From assembly GCA_004352715.1 (NCBI GenBank), contig SCFE01000009.1, positions 2,692,594-2,756,593 of the forward strand: a stretch of 64,000 bases of DNA, given 5' to 3'. This stretch comes from Hofstenia miamia. Lineage: Eukaryota; Xenacoelomorpha; Acoela. Shown here piece by piece: positions 1-11,626 of this stretch. The notes under the pieces are model-generated. The model was not told the DNA's origin. It saw only the letters and a list, made by a program, of their open reading frames with translations, and ran no database searches. The stretch's first letter is position 1, and each line of letters opens with the position of its first letter. The position numbers were made by a program, and so were the translations under genes.

Positions 1-818
1 TTAGAAGATATTTTTTCCATTTTGATTAGGAGATTTTCCAATTGTGTTGAAAATTAATGAGTAAAAATTTCAGTTTACATGGTGGTGGGTAGAAAAGTGG
101 AAAATGTGTCAAACTATTTATTTTTACAAAGAATAACTTTTACAAAGCGTTTTAAAGGCATATTGTGTATTACACTCATGTGTGCTCAAAATGCCGTCCG
201 TGCACTTCATAGCAGCGCCTTAATCTAAAAAGCCGAGCATGTTTAGCATTTTAAAGAGTAACTTGTGAGATATTGTTCCCATCATTACTCAAGTTCATTT
301 TCAAATCATCAATAGAGTTTATGTCACGTTGACAGTTCTGAAGTTCTGTTAATAACAAGCTCTAAACGCAATAATCCATGAAATTTAAGTCTGGACTTCT
401 GGGGGCCGATCTTCTGGTTTAATGAAATCAGGAGTAGATTACTGAAGAAATCGAACAGAAGCCGTTGCTGTGTGAGTCCTAGCACCATCTTGCTGCCATG
501 TCCATATTTGATCATCCATTACGTTTCGAATATCGCTGAATCTATGTGGACACATCTACCCACAGTAAACTGTTTTTTATTGATAAGCTCATCGAACCTT
601 CAAATTTTCCGCTTTTCTAGCGATCACCATGTATTATCATTTTCACTGCGCGAAAGACTGAGAATAACTAGGACCTTATGTGAAAGATTTTAATGTGTAT
701 AATGTATAATATTCAGAATCAAACAATAGGTTGATTTGTTTTGGAAGAAGATTCTCTATGAGGTTTACAAATATTATCATGTTAGAAAAATTGCAACAAA
801 AAGTTTTGTACGACCCAC
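1..818. other. AT-rich non-coding DNA
   Basis: No gene, exon or repeat is recognised. Short open frames here have no recognisable motif and look like chance. Confidence 0.5.
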
Positions 819-1025
819 TAGGGTTCTGAGGGACCGGGATTTTCTTGGTCCCAGTCCCACGTAGTCCAATTGGATTTGGTCCCACCTCAGTCCCATAGTC
901 CAATTGGTCCCACCCACAGCATAACTTTAATTTGACAAAATTTAGTAGAAATACTTCGTCCCAACTCCTTAATTTTTGCGCCCATGTCCTAATCCCATGG
1001 GACTAGACGGTTCCACTGAACCCTA
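819..1025. mobile_element. Small TIR element (possible hAT-type MITE)
   Basis: The left end begins TAGGGTTCTGAGGGACCG. The right end, reverse-complemented, begins TAGGGTTCAGTGGAACCG, giving an imperfect inverted repeat of about 18 bp. The interior holds repeated GGTCCCA/AGTCCCA words and no coding sequence. The flanks share an imperfect short repeat (ACCCAC/ACCCAT), so the target-site duplication is uncertain. The 207 bp length fits a non-autonomous element. Confidence 0.4.
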
Positions 1026-1363
1026 AAACCCATCCTTCTAAAATAGTTCTGTACAAATTATTGAAACTACATGTAAATACAATTGAATAGAATTCATTAG
1101 AGTCAGAATTTGCTATTCATTTTTCATAAATGACGATGCAAAAGTTAAACAAACTTTTATAAAAAAACAGAAAACTGTGAAAATTGGAATTCTAAAAACT
1201 TTTGAATTATAATATAATTTTTCATGGGCCATACCTTCGATATAGCAATAGATTTAATGTATTCATTTACATGTGTTTAACCTGATATTGTATAAGTTTT
1301 CATATTATGACTAGGCTACGAAGAGTTTTCAGAATGTACTATATGTTTTTATCTGTATCTATG

Positions 1364-2172
1364 NNNNNNNNNNNNNNNNNNNNNNNNNNNNNNNNNNNNN
1401 NNNNNNNNNNNNNNNNNNNNNNNNNNNNNNNNNNNNNNNNNNNNNNNNNNNNNNNNNNNNNNNNNNNNNNNNNNNNNNNNNNNNNNNNNNNNNNNNNNNN
1501 NNNNNNNNNNNNNNNNNNNNNNNNNNNNNNNNNNNNNNNNNNNNNNNNNNNNNNNNNNNNNNNNNNNNNNNNNNNNNNNNNNNNNNNNNNNNNNNNNNNN
1601 NNNNNNNNNNNNNNNNNNNNNNNNNNNNNNNNNNNNNNNNNNNNNNNNNNNNNNNNNNNNNNNNNNNNNNNNNNNNNNNNNNNNNNNNNNNNNNNNNNNN
1701 NNNNNNNNNNNNNNNNNNNNNNNNNNNNNNNNNNNNNNNNNNNNNNNNNNNNNNNNNNNNNNNNNNNNNNNNNNNNNNNNNNNNNNNNNNNNNNNNNNNN
1801 NNNNNNNNNNNNNNNNNNNNNNNNNNNNNNNNNNNNNNNNNNNNNNNNNNNNNNNNNNNNNNNNNNNNNNNNNNNNNNNNNNNNNNNNNNNNNNNNNNNN
1901 NNNNNNNNNNNNNNNNNNNNNNNNNNNNNNNNNNNNNNNNNNNNNNNNNNNNNNNNNNNNNNNNNNNNNNNNNNNNNNNNNNNNNNNNNNNNNNNNNNNN
2001 NNNNNNNNNNNNNNNNNNNNNNNNNNNNNNNNNNNNNNNNNNNNNNNNNNNNNNNNNNNNNNNNNNNNNNNNNNNNNNNNNNNNNNNNNNNNNNNNNNNN
2101 NNNNNNNNNNNNNNNNNNNNNNNNNNNNNNNNNNNNNNNNNNNNNNNNNNNNNNNNNNNNNNNNNNNNNNNN
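1364..2172. other. Assembly gap (809 N)
   Basis: Unsequenced. The right edge starts in a G-rich stretch (2173-2212), which may explain the break. Confidence 0.99.
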
Positions 2173-2380
2173 GTCAAAATGGGGGTCCCGGGGGGAGGGG
2201 GGCTTAGTAGGTCGGGTCAAAATGGTTATTTTTTCTATGAAGTAAGTATTTTAGTTTCCAAAGGACTTCCTTACTCTTTGAATAAAAATCCTAAACTGAT
2301 AGTTAATTTTTTGATGATAGATCTTTTATATATCAGGTCTTTTATATATGCACCAAAATTTAGGTTAGTGAGTCATACTT

Positions 2381-2433
2381 CAAAAAACGTTTTTTAAAAC
2401 ATATAAAAGGACAAAAAACGTTTTTTAAAACAT
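2381..2433. repeat. 22-bp direct repeat with a palindromic core
   Basis: The 22-mer beginning CAAAAAACGTTTTTTAAAAC occurs at 2381-2402 and again at 2412-2433. AAAAAACGTTTTTT inside it is self-complementary. The rest of 2173-2602 shows nothing recognisable. Confidence 0.7.
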
Positions 2434-2602
2434 TCAGTTGACCTGTGACACTCAAAGAGTACACATCAAGTGATCTTTACTTAGTGAATTACAGTGCAAA
2501 AAAAATTTGAAAAATTAACATTTAAGGCCACTCAGTTGATGGTTTGCAGTCAAAGATTTAAGAATTCCAAAATTAAGTAGCTCAATTAATATTTGTTAAA
2601 CC

Positions 2603-2742
2603 ATGCCTCCAAAAAAGACAGCCTTATCAAGAAAAAACCCTCAAGCTAAGAGAATGTCCTTAGCAAGGCAGAGGGAAACTGAAGAACAACAGAATGAACG
2701 CCTTTTCAAATACCCCGGGCAACGCCGGGTACCCCTGCTAGT
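2603..2742 (+). mobile_element. Possible Helitron remnant
   Basis: An ATG-initiated stretch encodes a basic peptide starting MPPKK and containing QAKRMSLARQRETEEQQNER. This resembles the basic N-terminal repeats often seen ahead of Helitron helicase proteins. It runs directly into a GC-rich hairpin (TACCCCGG, loop GCAACG, CCGGGTA; about 2711-2731), then CTAGT at 2738-2742. A hairpin followed closely by CTRRT is the usual Helitron 3' end. The base after CTAGT is A rather than the usual T. The link is inferred from short motifs; no Rep or helicase domain is present. Confidence 0.4.
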
Positions 2743-3861
2743 AATGATAATAATAATAATAGTAAAAATAATTTTTTTGCAATAAACCAAATACAGGTTT
2801 TGCACTAAAAAGAGCTCAAAAGGCCGGATAGTTATTAAAGATTTTTCTAAAATGATAAATTTGACCAAACCTTTGATGATAAATTGCGGGTAAAATCATT
2901 TGGCCAGAGCGAGTAGAAAAATCTTGAACAAGAAGTGAACGGAAGGGATTCTCGGTATCTCTGATACGTTGGTAGTAAGCCTCATCCTCCTCTTTTGGAC
3001 TTTCAGAGATGCTATAATGCTGTAATGTCCATTTGTATTTATACGCATTATCCAAAAAAATTGACTTTTCCTGAGGTTTTTAAAGTTCGAACCAAATATT
3101 ACTAAACCATATCGAATCTTAGACAAGAACAACAATTGAACGATTCTTCAATCTCTGCTATTGAAAAACCTGTCATTCTCATATTGATCAAAATTTATTG
3201 CATTTTCTTCAGGGTCGCTATCAGTTTGATATGAGTGCTAATTAATAATTGTATTAATATCAAGGTCATTGAAACTTGAACAAAAGAATATGTTAAAATT
3301 TTTTATCATATTAATTGATGCTCTCCTGTTGCTGTAAGGTGGAAGTTACCACATAATTGAATTTTAATAATTAAATTTACATTGTATAAAACCAGTAAGA
3401 GTTCAATTTTAGACACTTCTTAATTTTTATAAGTGTCACAATTTTTGAACATTTTCCTTTCTCTGTGTTTTTGCGCATATTCTATTATAAGTTCGTTTTA
3501 TGCCGTATTTTTCGGCCTACATAAAATCCCTATATTTCTAAAAAAAATCGTCTGTGAGACTTATGCATTAACAACAATCCCGGACCTGTTTTCTAACACT
3601 GGAATTCCAATTCTGAAATTGTCGAGTCCAAGGATTGGCATCCCTACTATCGCCAACTGTGAAATTTCTGTTTGACTGACGACTACGCAAAAAAATTAGT
3701 TTTTCTTACTGCAGTAGAAATATGTAGTGTGACATATTTGGTTCAATTTCGTAATTTGTCTCAACAAATTGTTTAATTAATTCAATAAAACAACATCATT
3801 TCGCCAAGCTTACATACTAAATGATGCAATATCTCAAATTTACATTTCAATGCAAATTTTT
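2743..3861. other. AT-rich non-coding DNA
   Basis: Starts with a short (ATA)n-like tract (2743-2765). Open frames on both strands show no recognisable domain. Confidence 0.45.
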
Positions 3862-3868
3862 AAGGTCT

Positions 3869-3917
3869 GTCTTAACTACACGATTTAATTGGCCCGATTA
3901 AATCGTGTAGTTAAGAC
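3869..3917. repeat. Perfect 20-bp hairpin
   Basis: GTCTTAACTACACGATTTAA at 3869-3888 is perfectly complementary to 3898-3917, with a 9-nt loop TTGGCCCGA. It forms the left end of the enclosing foldback-like element. Confidence 0.9.
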
Positions 3918-4098
3918 GCAGCTCCAACTTTGTCACCCGTCTTTCTCAGGATTTGGGGAATGCAAAACTTGATCTGTCTTAACTACATAGTTTAATCGGC
4001 CCGACATTTTGAATTTATACATTGAAATATACATTTGTAATTGAATTTAGACTTAAATATTTAAATAAATATTACAGGTTCGCATAGACAAGATTTAT

Positions 4099-4516
4099 AG
4101 TGCATTTGCACGAGCGCGCTACGTCGGAAATTCTACCCTGTTACCACAGCAACAATGTTTGTGCTTTCATGAGAGCGCTCTGAAATTCGTCGCGCTATTT
4201 TATAGGTTAGAAAATTTCAGAGTGGTCATGTGTTTCCACGAGAGCGATCCAAATTTCATCCTAACATATTATTGATTGATTTTCTTTCAGAAGTTAACTC
4301 CAATACCCGATCGTGCTGTTTTTCAGAGCGGAAAATAATTATTCTGAAATTATGCTCAATTATCTCACCGCGGTCGCACACTCCTGTGAAAACACACTGC
4401 ACTCCGTTCTTGAAAATGGCCGGAGCGCTCTCATGAAAACATGCTACCAAAGGCCAGCAGTGGCGCTCTACGGCCAAGTAATTAAGTTAGAGCGCTCTCG
4501 TGAAAATGCACTCTAA
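4099..4516. mobile_element. Nested 418-bp TIR element with GAGCGCTC motifs
   Basis: The left end AGTGCATTTGCACGAGCGCG pairs imperfectly with the right end (reverse complement AGAGTGCATTTTCACGAGAG). ATTTAT flanks both sides (4093-4098 and 4517-4522), a candidate target duplication. Variants of GAGAGCGCTCTCATGAAA recur inside (near 4170, 4237, 4318, 4420, 4460 and 4487). Non-coding, hence non-autonomous; the superfamily is uncertain. Confidence 0.55.
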
Positions 4517-5154
4517 ATTTATGAACGTTTTGAGTTTGATATTTAGTAATATGAGTAAATAATTTTTTCGAATTGATTTGAAGGAATTTACGCTTGTTCT
4601 TTATTTAATATGCTGTTACAAGTGATATCCTAAATACAAATCGAGTACTATCGACATTTCGAAATTATTAGCATGAGCTTAGCAATATATTTATTAATTT
4701 TTTGTGTATATATATATATAGAGCCAATTTAACAAATTATTGTAAGTTCAACGGTAATTATTGACAATTGGTTGAATTTGCAATTAAATTCTTTCAATCA
4801 ATACGCTGTAATGTAATTCACCAAGCGCTAAAAAGAAATTTATTTTTCAATATATTAACATGCAGTCGATTTGTCAGTCGGCTATTCAAAGTAGCAATGT
4901 GTGGAAGATAAACAAAAATGTTTCAAAAAATTTTCAATTAATGTTATTCAATGCTTAAAAATATTATTTTTTAATAGTTAAAGTTATATAACATATTTTT
5001 ATTGATTTCATTATATAAAATTAGTAAAAGTTGGGTGTTTAGAACACCCGACAAAAAAGTTGGGTGAATGGAATAAATTTCCGTCTTAAAACTACACGAT
5101 TTAATCGGCCCAATTAAGACGGGCCGGTTAAATCGTGTAAAGACAGGCCTTTAG

Positions 5155-7262
5155 TCCATGATGCATTTTGCAGCCTTCTTTGATTTCAATATAGATTAAA
5201 TTGTTTTAATATAAAATATCCCTGAAAATAGGTTTATCTGTTGTGGTAGTTGGGGCAGCAAATTTTTTTAAGTTTAAATTACGAGCTCTCATTAGAAATC
5301 TTCCTTAATACCAATGTTGTATGTAAACCACAAGCATATTTCAATCATTTCTGAAAAATCAACATTCTTTAGTTAGTAGTCTGGTATGGCTATTTCCAAT
5401 ACATACAGGCGTGCGTTGGAATGTTTAGATAAATGGAATGTCCCATTATATCAATTTAAGTAGTGCTGTCAAGAGTCAGGTTAATAGAAGAAATTGAATA
5501 TTGTAAATTTAGAACCAGTTACAATACTGAAAGCATTTGTTTATTTATTAGGCATTGTTTTGGGGAAGCATTCTTATTATTCATTTAGAATTCTATTCCT
5601 AATTGGCAACAACGCTGTATTAATGTTGATGTCTTTTTACAGTGTCATTTTTGTTAAACAGTGACCATGGAATTCACGACGAATAAAAGATTCTACAATT
5701 TTGTGATGTTTCATTATGCTGTTTAGACGCGGCCCTAAAAACTTTCAAACAGGGTGCAGTTAAAAATTTCTTAGCTGAAATATTAAATTAACTTTGTTGC
5801 TATTTATTCAAGAGTTGGACTATTGTGAAAAGAGGTTCTCGAAATATGAGATCCCACTTACCAATGTACACTTAAATTATGACTTTACTGCCCGAATTAA
5901 AAACCAAGGTCTCAAAATTAACCATTAACTTATTTGGTTTAAAATGTAGTACTGTGAATTTTAAAGTATGCCATGCAAATTTAAATGTGTTTAAACTATG
6001 CGTTTTTTCAAAAAACCAAGAAACTTAGAAACGAAAAAAACTATAAAGTAATACAAATTGTCAAAGCAGTTTTCACTTTATCGTCCATACATTAAGTCCT
6101 CTCCACCCATATTGCATCAGTACATACTGAAAAAACGTAAACCATGAATTGAGCCATCAGTATGCCTGATTGCATCCTCAAAAATATGTCTCACTTGAAT
6201 CAGTGAATACCATTTTTATTCGGAAAATAAATTGAATTTAAATTTCGAATTTAATTTACGGTGGTTTAACTTTTAAAATCAAGATCAAAATTTAAATGGT
6301 ATGGAATTAAATTCTTGTTTGCATTTATAAACTTGGTAAATTTTTTCAAGAAGAGCACCACATGGTAGACTACGTCATTTCGGTGCCAAAAAAATTTAAA
6401 AACTTTTTTATTCTGATCTTAGAGATCAAGTGAAGGTTTTTGTTCCTAAGTTCTATCCTATGCTGATCAGGTAGTAAGAATTCATTTGTTCCATTTTCCT
6501 TTTATGTGCAGCCACATTGTTGAATCCTGAAAGAGCAAAAGGGCAATGACGGAAGACAAAACGATCTGAAAAATTTTGAAAACTTGTTTTCCTGTGGAGA
6601 ATTTTCTTGGTGATGTGCAGGAAGAAGCTCCACCAACTGGAGATGTTTTGAATACAAATATTTTGCAAGCCAAAACAAGAACAACAAAGTTTCAAGTACG
6701 AGAATTTAAGACATACCAACAGGAATTTGGAAGATTTGTTTAAAGTTGATGAGAAAAGGTTTCCTACATTTACGCAATCAAATTTACTTAGTTCATATTG
6801 ATTGATGCCTGCACTATAATCCAAATTGTTCTTTAAGCGGTTAGTAAATAATAAAAAAGCATTGGAAAATTCAAACACACATTCTGATTGACCAGAATTT
6901 GGCTTACTTCATACATCCTATTAATGTTTTAGTATTACAAGCAATTCTAAAAAATGAGTTTGAAAAACAAAGAGTCACATACTATATTTAAAGGATCTGG
7001 ATGAAAGGTTGGTTATAAGGTCTTATATATACATAACTTCAAAAAATCGAAGTGCTATTGAATTTTTAATTGCTGTTAAAGTGCAGGAAAATTATTTATT
7101 AGGGAATAATAGAAACTCTATTTAGAGAATTGGAAGAATTGAATAAACGCGCAGTTCTTATTAACAAATAATTTTTCACTTTTATTTGAGATATGCTATG
7201 CGAAGCAAATAATTCCAATATTGAAAAAGTAGTAAACAAACGTATTTGCATGATATTTTTAG
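5155..7262. other. AT-rich DNA, possibly intron of the PAQR gene
   Basis: No exon recognised. The upstream exons of the receptor gene at 7263 must lie here, further left or in the gap, but none is visible. The 6453-6878 stretch is somewhat less AT-rich and has an open minus-strand frame of 141 codons with no recognisable motif. Confidence 0.4.
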
Positions 7263-7450
7263 ATTGGACTACTCAGGCATCGCTGTGCTTATTGTGGGGT
7301 CTTTTGTACCATGGTTATACTATGGATTTTATTGCCACGATTTGTCACGATTAATCTATCTCCTCCTTATCATCACTCTTGGAATAGTTTGTATTATCGT
7401 TTCACTCTGGGACAAATTCGCCAAACCGTTTTTCCGGCCGCTGAGAGCAG
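7263..7450 (+). CDS. Adiponectin receptor-like (PAQR family) protein, internal exon
   Basis: This exon encodes an internal membrane segment of an adiponectin-receptor-type PAQR protein, a seven-helix membrane hydrolase-like receptor. Its reading begins LDYSGIAVLIVGSFVPWLYY and continues FYC...LSRLIYLLLIITLGIVCIIV and WDKFAKPFFRPLRAG. In AdipoR proteins LDYxGIxLLIxGSFVPWLYY is among the most conserved stretches. An AG acceptor sits at 7261-7262 and a GT donor at 7451-7452 (GAGAGCAG|GTATCC). The exon ends in phase 1 and joins cleanly to 7785. Two hydrophobic helices are evident. The start codon lies in an upstream exon that I could not find. Family assignment is firm; the choice between AdipoR1/2-like and other PAQRs rests on the conserved motif. 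Confidence 0.9.
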
Positions 7451-7784
7451 GTATCCAATTCTTCATTTGTTATTATTGAAACTTTCTAAAATGATGTTTA
7501 TATATATTTGCATTGAATTGAAGGTTTCGGTAATGCAGATATTTCTAACTTCAGTGTTTATGTATCCTATGTGCCGAATGATCAATTGGGCTCATTATGA
7601 ATATTACAGTTATCTACTAGCAATTCTCCTACAAGAGACTTATACTTAAGTGTAATTTTATAGATGTCACATATTAAGGTACTATCATAGAGATGCCAAT
7701 TCGCTCTTAAATTCTTTGTTAGTTCAATTCATCTGTTATATTTGAAGTGGTTTCTATACTTTGCATTTAAAGTGGACTTTTTAG
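7451..7784 (+). other. Intron of the PAQR gene
   Basis: Begins GTATCC and ends TTTTTAG. It joins a phase-1 donor to its acceptor and restores the reading RA-A-MYIALGLCGVVPG. Confidence 0.85.
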
Positions 7785-7978
7785 CTATGTACATTGCCCT
7801 TGGACTATGCGGTGTGGTTCCAGGATTACACTTTATTTTTCAGTACGGTTTAGAACAGAGTTTCAAAGCAGTAGGTCTTTTTTGGATACTACTTATGGCT
7901 GTACTCTATATCAGCGGTGCCCTGGTTTACTCGTTGCGGATCCCTGAACGCTTTTTTCCAGGACGCTGTGATATTTGG
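7785..7978 (+). CDS. Adiponectin receptor-like (PAQR family) protein, next exon
   Basis: Continues the receptor with MYIALGLCGVVPGLHF, then two further hydrophobic segments, the second in MAVLYISGALVYSLR, and RIPERFFPGRCDIW. ARIPERFFPGKCDIW is diagnostic of adiponectin receptors. The acceptor is TTTTTAG at 7778-7784 and the donor is GT at 7979-7980; with one base carried from the previous exon it gives exactly 65 codons and ends in phase 0. In the family the next exon encodes FHSHQ with two of the zinc-binding histidines. I could not find that exon downstream, so it lies in a long intron, is diverged, or is missing. Confidence 0.9.
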
Positions 7979-10002
7979 GTAATTTATTTGTTATTTAAGG
8001 ATAGTAGTCGTTTAGTTTTTAATACCAAAGTGTCTCATGTACTTCGCGAAATATTAGAATTTGATCTCTAAATTCCCATTTATCGCTTCTTAAAATTGAA
8101 AAATTAATGTCATGTGCATATATTTTGATTGCTTTGCGAAGAGTCTGTATAGATTATCCTAATTAATTTCTAAATACCACAAGTAATGAAAATGCAATTC
8201 ACTCATGCTTTGATCTTCTTTACGATTTTCTTAGAAATATTTTTATGCAAACCCTAATTTTTATAATGCATAAATATACTATAAATGGATCAACTAAAGC
8301 TACACATTTAGTATTAAAATTTGTCGTTTAGAATCTCGATATACATTTATTTTAACAACATACAATTTTTGAATACTTTTTTATGAATATGTTTGGAAAT
8401 AATATATAGCATGTTAGTTTTACTAGGAATAAGGTTATAAATTTTAGTTTTAACACCACAATCAATTTTTGAATTGTGAATTCAAATTTGAATGTGCATT
8501 TAGGTGGGAGAGCTTTAGTTTAAATCAGCGGTGTAAATGGGTTGTCGTTTTGTTAGCTGGCAAATTTTTATTTTTCAAACAGTTGCTATATTTCCGTTAT
8601 ATGGGCACCAGTATCCCACATTATTAAGAAAGATGTGAATTCATTCTTTACCTTAGCATACATGCATATGTCGCCATGTATTTGTTAGCTACGGAACTCA
8701 AACTGTTTGCTACGGAACTTCCGTAGTCAAATATCATATTGTATGTGTGGAATATACCCAGTAATATGTTTGTAATAGCAAATAGTTTCCTGAGTAAGTT
8801 GAGTATGCAACGTTAGAAATGAAAATGTAGATTTTGAATTTTTAAAAAATGAACATAATTTATTGTGACAAAACCATATATTTACTAAACGTCTTCATTA
8901 GAAGGAAAGGTAATTATTTTCTATACATTGGACTTTAGTTCATTCCATTTTTAACATTAGGGGTGGGTGACACAATAATGTCGATGTCGAGCATCGAAAT
9001 GAAAACTTAGATTGTGTATGTTTAGTTTCACAGTCATCAGTTCTTTCACGTTTTGGTTGTTATCGCTGCATTAACTCATTACAAAGGTATCTATGAGATG
9101 GCACTGTACAGACTACAAATTGGCGATTGCCCCAAAGAAGACTTATTTGATTAATGTTGTACACTATCAAACCTATCCGTAGTTCCCACACAGAATAAAC
9201 CGGTGACCAATAAGAGCAGCGACAGCGGTGATTTTTACTACTCTTCAACAATCATTGGATGGAAATCTTGGTGCTTAATGTTTTACCTGAATGTTTTCTT
9301 TATTGTAGTTGAGTTTTGCAACATGATATTAGTTATTGGTGTGTATAGACTAGAATACACTGTTTAGCAATGATTGTTCTAAAATATCCCACTCGAAATA
9401 CATTTATGAACTTAACAAATTCTTATTAGTTATTTGTTTTAATTATTCTTTCTACATATTGTACGAGAGGTAATATTTTGCGGCTTTTAACGCGGCTAAA
9501 GTCAGCAACGGCCAGAACCCTTACGACCGGTGCCAGCCACGGCCTCGGTGTTCAAATCACAATTTTGAGCTACTGTAAGTTCAACTTTTGTTCTGACTTG
9601 CAACTCAATTAATCAGGGTTTTTACACTGAATACCGAGTTTTATTCAATGTGAGTGTTATATTATGAGAAATGTGAATATTCTATACAATATAAATTTTA
9701 CGGCAGGGAACGACTTCAATATTTGTGACTAAGGCTTTTAACATCAAATAGAAATTAGCCAAAAGCCAATAAGCTTCAGCCGCAAAATTCTAATGAGGGT
9801 TACACAGCAAATTATTAGTGTTTCAATTAATCATACTTGTCTTGACGTTAAGTTAAATATCTCAAATAGTGTGCAGTGTTGTTACTTTTAAAAAACTATT
9901 TTTTAATAATTGATTGTACACAATAATAGAATATAATACTTAATCGATAAACCAAGATTTAAATACTCTGAAAGGGAACACTAATTACTGTAATATCGCT
10001 GG
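7979..10002. other. AT-rich DNA, probably intronic at first
   Basis: No further PAQR exon, tRNA or clear repeat. A short GC-richer stretch at 9480-9555 (GGCCAGAACCC...CGGTGCCAGCCACGG) stands out but is not recognised. Confidence 0.4.
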
Positions 10003-10705
10003 GTTTCACACATTCCCGCCTGGCTATTCAACTCTAAAACTGTTCTCCATTTACAACAACTTGATATTATATACAAAATCATTATCAGCACATTTACAAA
10101 TAAAACTACCACTAGACTGGCCGATACTAACAACCAGCATCATATTGCATGCCCCAGGCCAGGCTAGTTGTTCTTTGTATTTTTCTCAGTATTATCCTTT
10201 TGAAGTGCCTTTGGAGAATATATTGGCAAGAAGTTGCGTAATTTGAGCTCCCACGATATCAATGTACTAACTTCACAGCTCTTAGTTGAAATCATGCAAC
10301 ACTAGGAACAGCGCTCATTCTAACTCACTTCGGCTGGGATTCATATTACAAAGAGGCATCAGGTTGAACTGACTCACTTCAACAAATTTTTCAATGTTTA
10401 ATACCAAATGAAAACCATTCGTTCACGCCAGGCTACAGTAATGTAAAGAGAAATTGGTAGTTCCCCTGATTCAATCGTCCTGGAACTAGTGGAACATCTT
10501 TCATCATTGTCACTCGGCTCGATCACGCCAGGGTACCCATATAATAATGGTTTTCACGCATTCCCGTTTAGACATTCAACTCTATAAAACTTCTCAACTG
10601 TTCTTCATTTACAACAAATAATTTGTATTATATAAAGTCATTATCAACATATTTACGAATAAAACTACCACTAGACTGGCCAATACTAACAATCAGCATC
10701 GATGT
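10003..10705. repeat. Direct repeat pair (about 155 bp, diverged)
   Basis: 10003-10160 and 10551-10705 share an order of words: CACRCATTCCCG, ATTCAACTCTA, TTCATTTACAACAA, ATAAAACTACCACTAGACTG, ATACTAACAAYCAGCATC. Similarity is judged by eye at 80-90%. The intervening DNA carries two further ACGCCAGG words. Non-coding; either a duplicated unit or the ends of an element. Confidence 0.7.
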
Positions 10706-11454
10706 TACATTACATTTATGTATGTGACGTTTTGTTAGGCCTTTTGACCACCTTTTTCGAAAAATTATTTCCAAGCTTATGAAACATTTGGAATTTTTGG
10801 AATATTGACTATCTATTGTTAAACGTGCTCCCCTTTATTGGAAAGTTATTATAATTTTAAATTTGTTTTATTTTGGTATTTTGTTGCTATGTGGTAGAAA
10901 ATGCTAATTAACTGTTAGCAGTAAAATTCAATGTTGAAATGGATAAACAAAATTTCAAAGGTTTCGTGCAAAATATTGTTTATTTATTATAATTTAATTA
11001 CATACAAGCTTAGATATGAATGAAAAGATAAATTGCATAATTCTTTCAATAGAGAATATTCCAGAACTAGTTTTGAAAAGAATTTCTTTTTCAAAAATAT
11101 GATGAAATTAGATATATAAATTTAAATTATGATAATAATCAATACAGTGAATTTTAAAAAAACAGAAAAAGATACATTTTGTAACTTGACTAAAGTTTTT
11201 CTATCTTATGTAATGTTTTTGTCAAAATAGCTGAGGAGCATAAGTGACAATATAACATCAGTTTATAGAACAGCAGTCCAAAAACTTTAAATTATATATC
11301 GATTTCTGTAAATTCAGCACTTAGTAAAAATTTTTATTCATATAATCTTTGTTACAATGTAACACTCACCGTTCATTGCAAAGTATAGCTAATTACGATG
11401 ATTTATTATAATTTATTAGTCAAAATAAACTTTTTTAGTGGAGTTAATGCAACA
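10706..11454. other. AT-rich non-coding DNA
   Basis: No coding or repeat signal recognised. Confidence 0.4.
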
Positions 11455-11626
11455 CATTCACAGTTCTCCGAAAATAAGTAATTGACAAAAAATTGCACAC
11501 CAATATTTTATACAGCAATTGACAGCTATTGTATCACTGATCACAACAAAACAAAAAATTAACTCATCTGTGAACGTCCAATTTTTTATAGTAGTATATT
11601 ACTTATAATAAATATTGGCTAGTGAG

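Larger units (their letters stand above)
3862..5154. mobile_element. Foldback-like DNA element with hairpin ends
   Basis: The left end reads AAGGTCTGTCTTAACTACAC followed by a GATTTAATTGGCCCGA segment. The right end, reverse-complemented, reads AAAGGCCTGTCTTTACACGA followed by TTTAACCGGCCCG, a terminal inverted repeat of roughly 33 bp. Each end also folds on itself (hairpins at 3869-3917 and about 5093-5143). A third copy of the motif lies at 3978-4007. No transposase is encoded. It contains a nested short element at 4099-4516. The target-site duplication is not clear. Confidence 0.55.

Noticed and set aside
1307-2245. Long open frames across 1364-2172 on both strands
   Set aside because: They consist almost entirely of N from the gap.
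6453-6878. 141-codon minus-strand frame
   Set aside because: No recognisable domain, biased composition, and overlapping frames of similar length; not supported as a gene.
9480-9575. GC-richer patch with GTTCAAATC, like a tRNA T-arm
   Set aside because: No cloverleaf can be drawn and the A/B boxes are not convincing.
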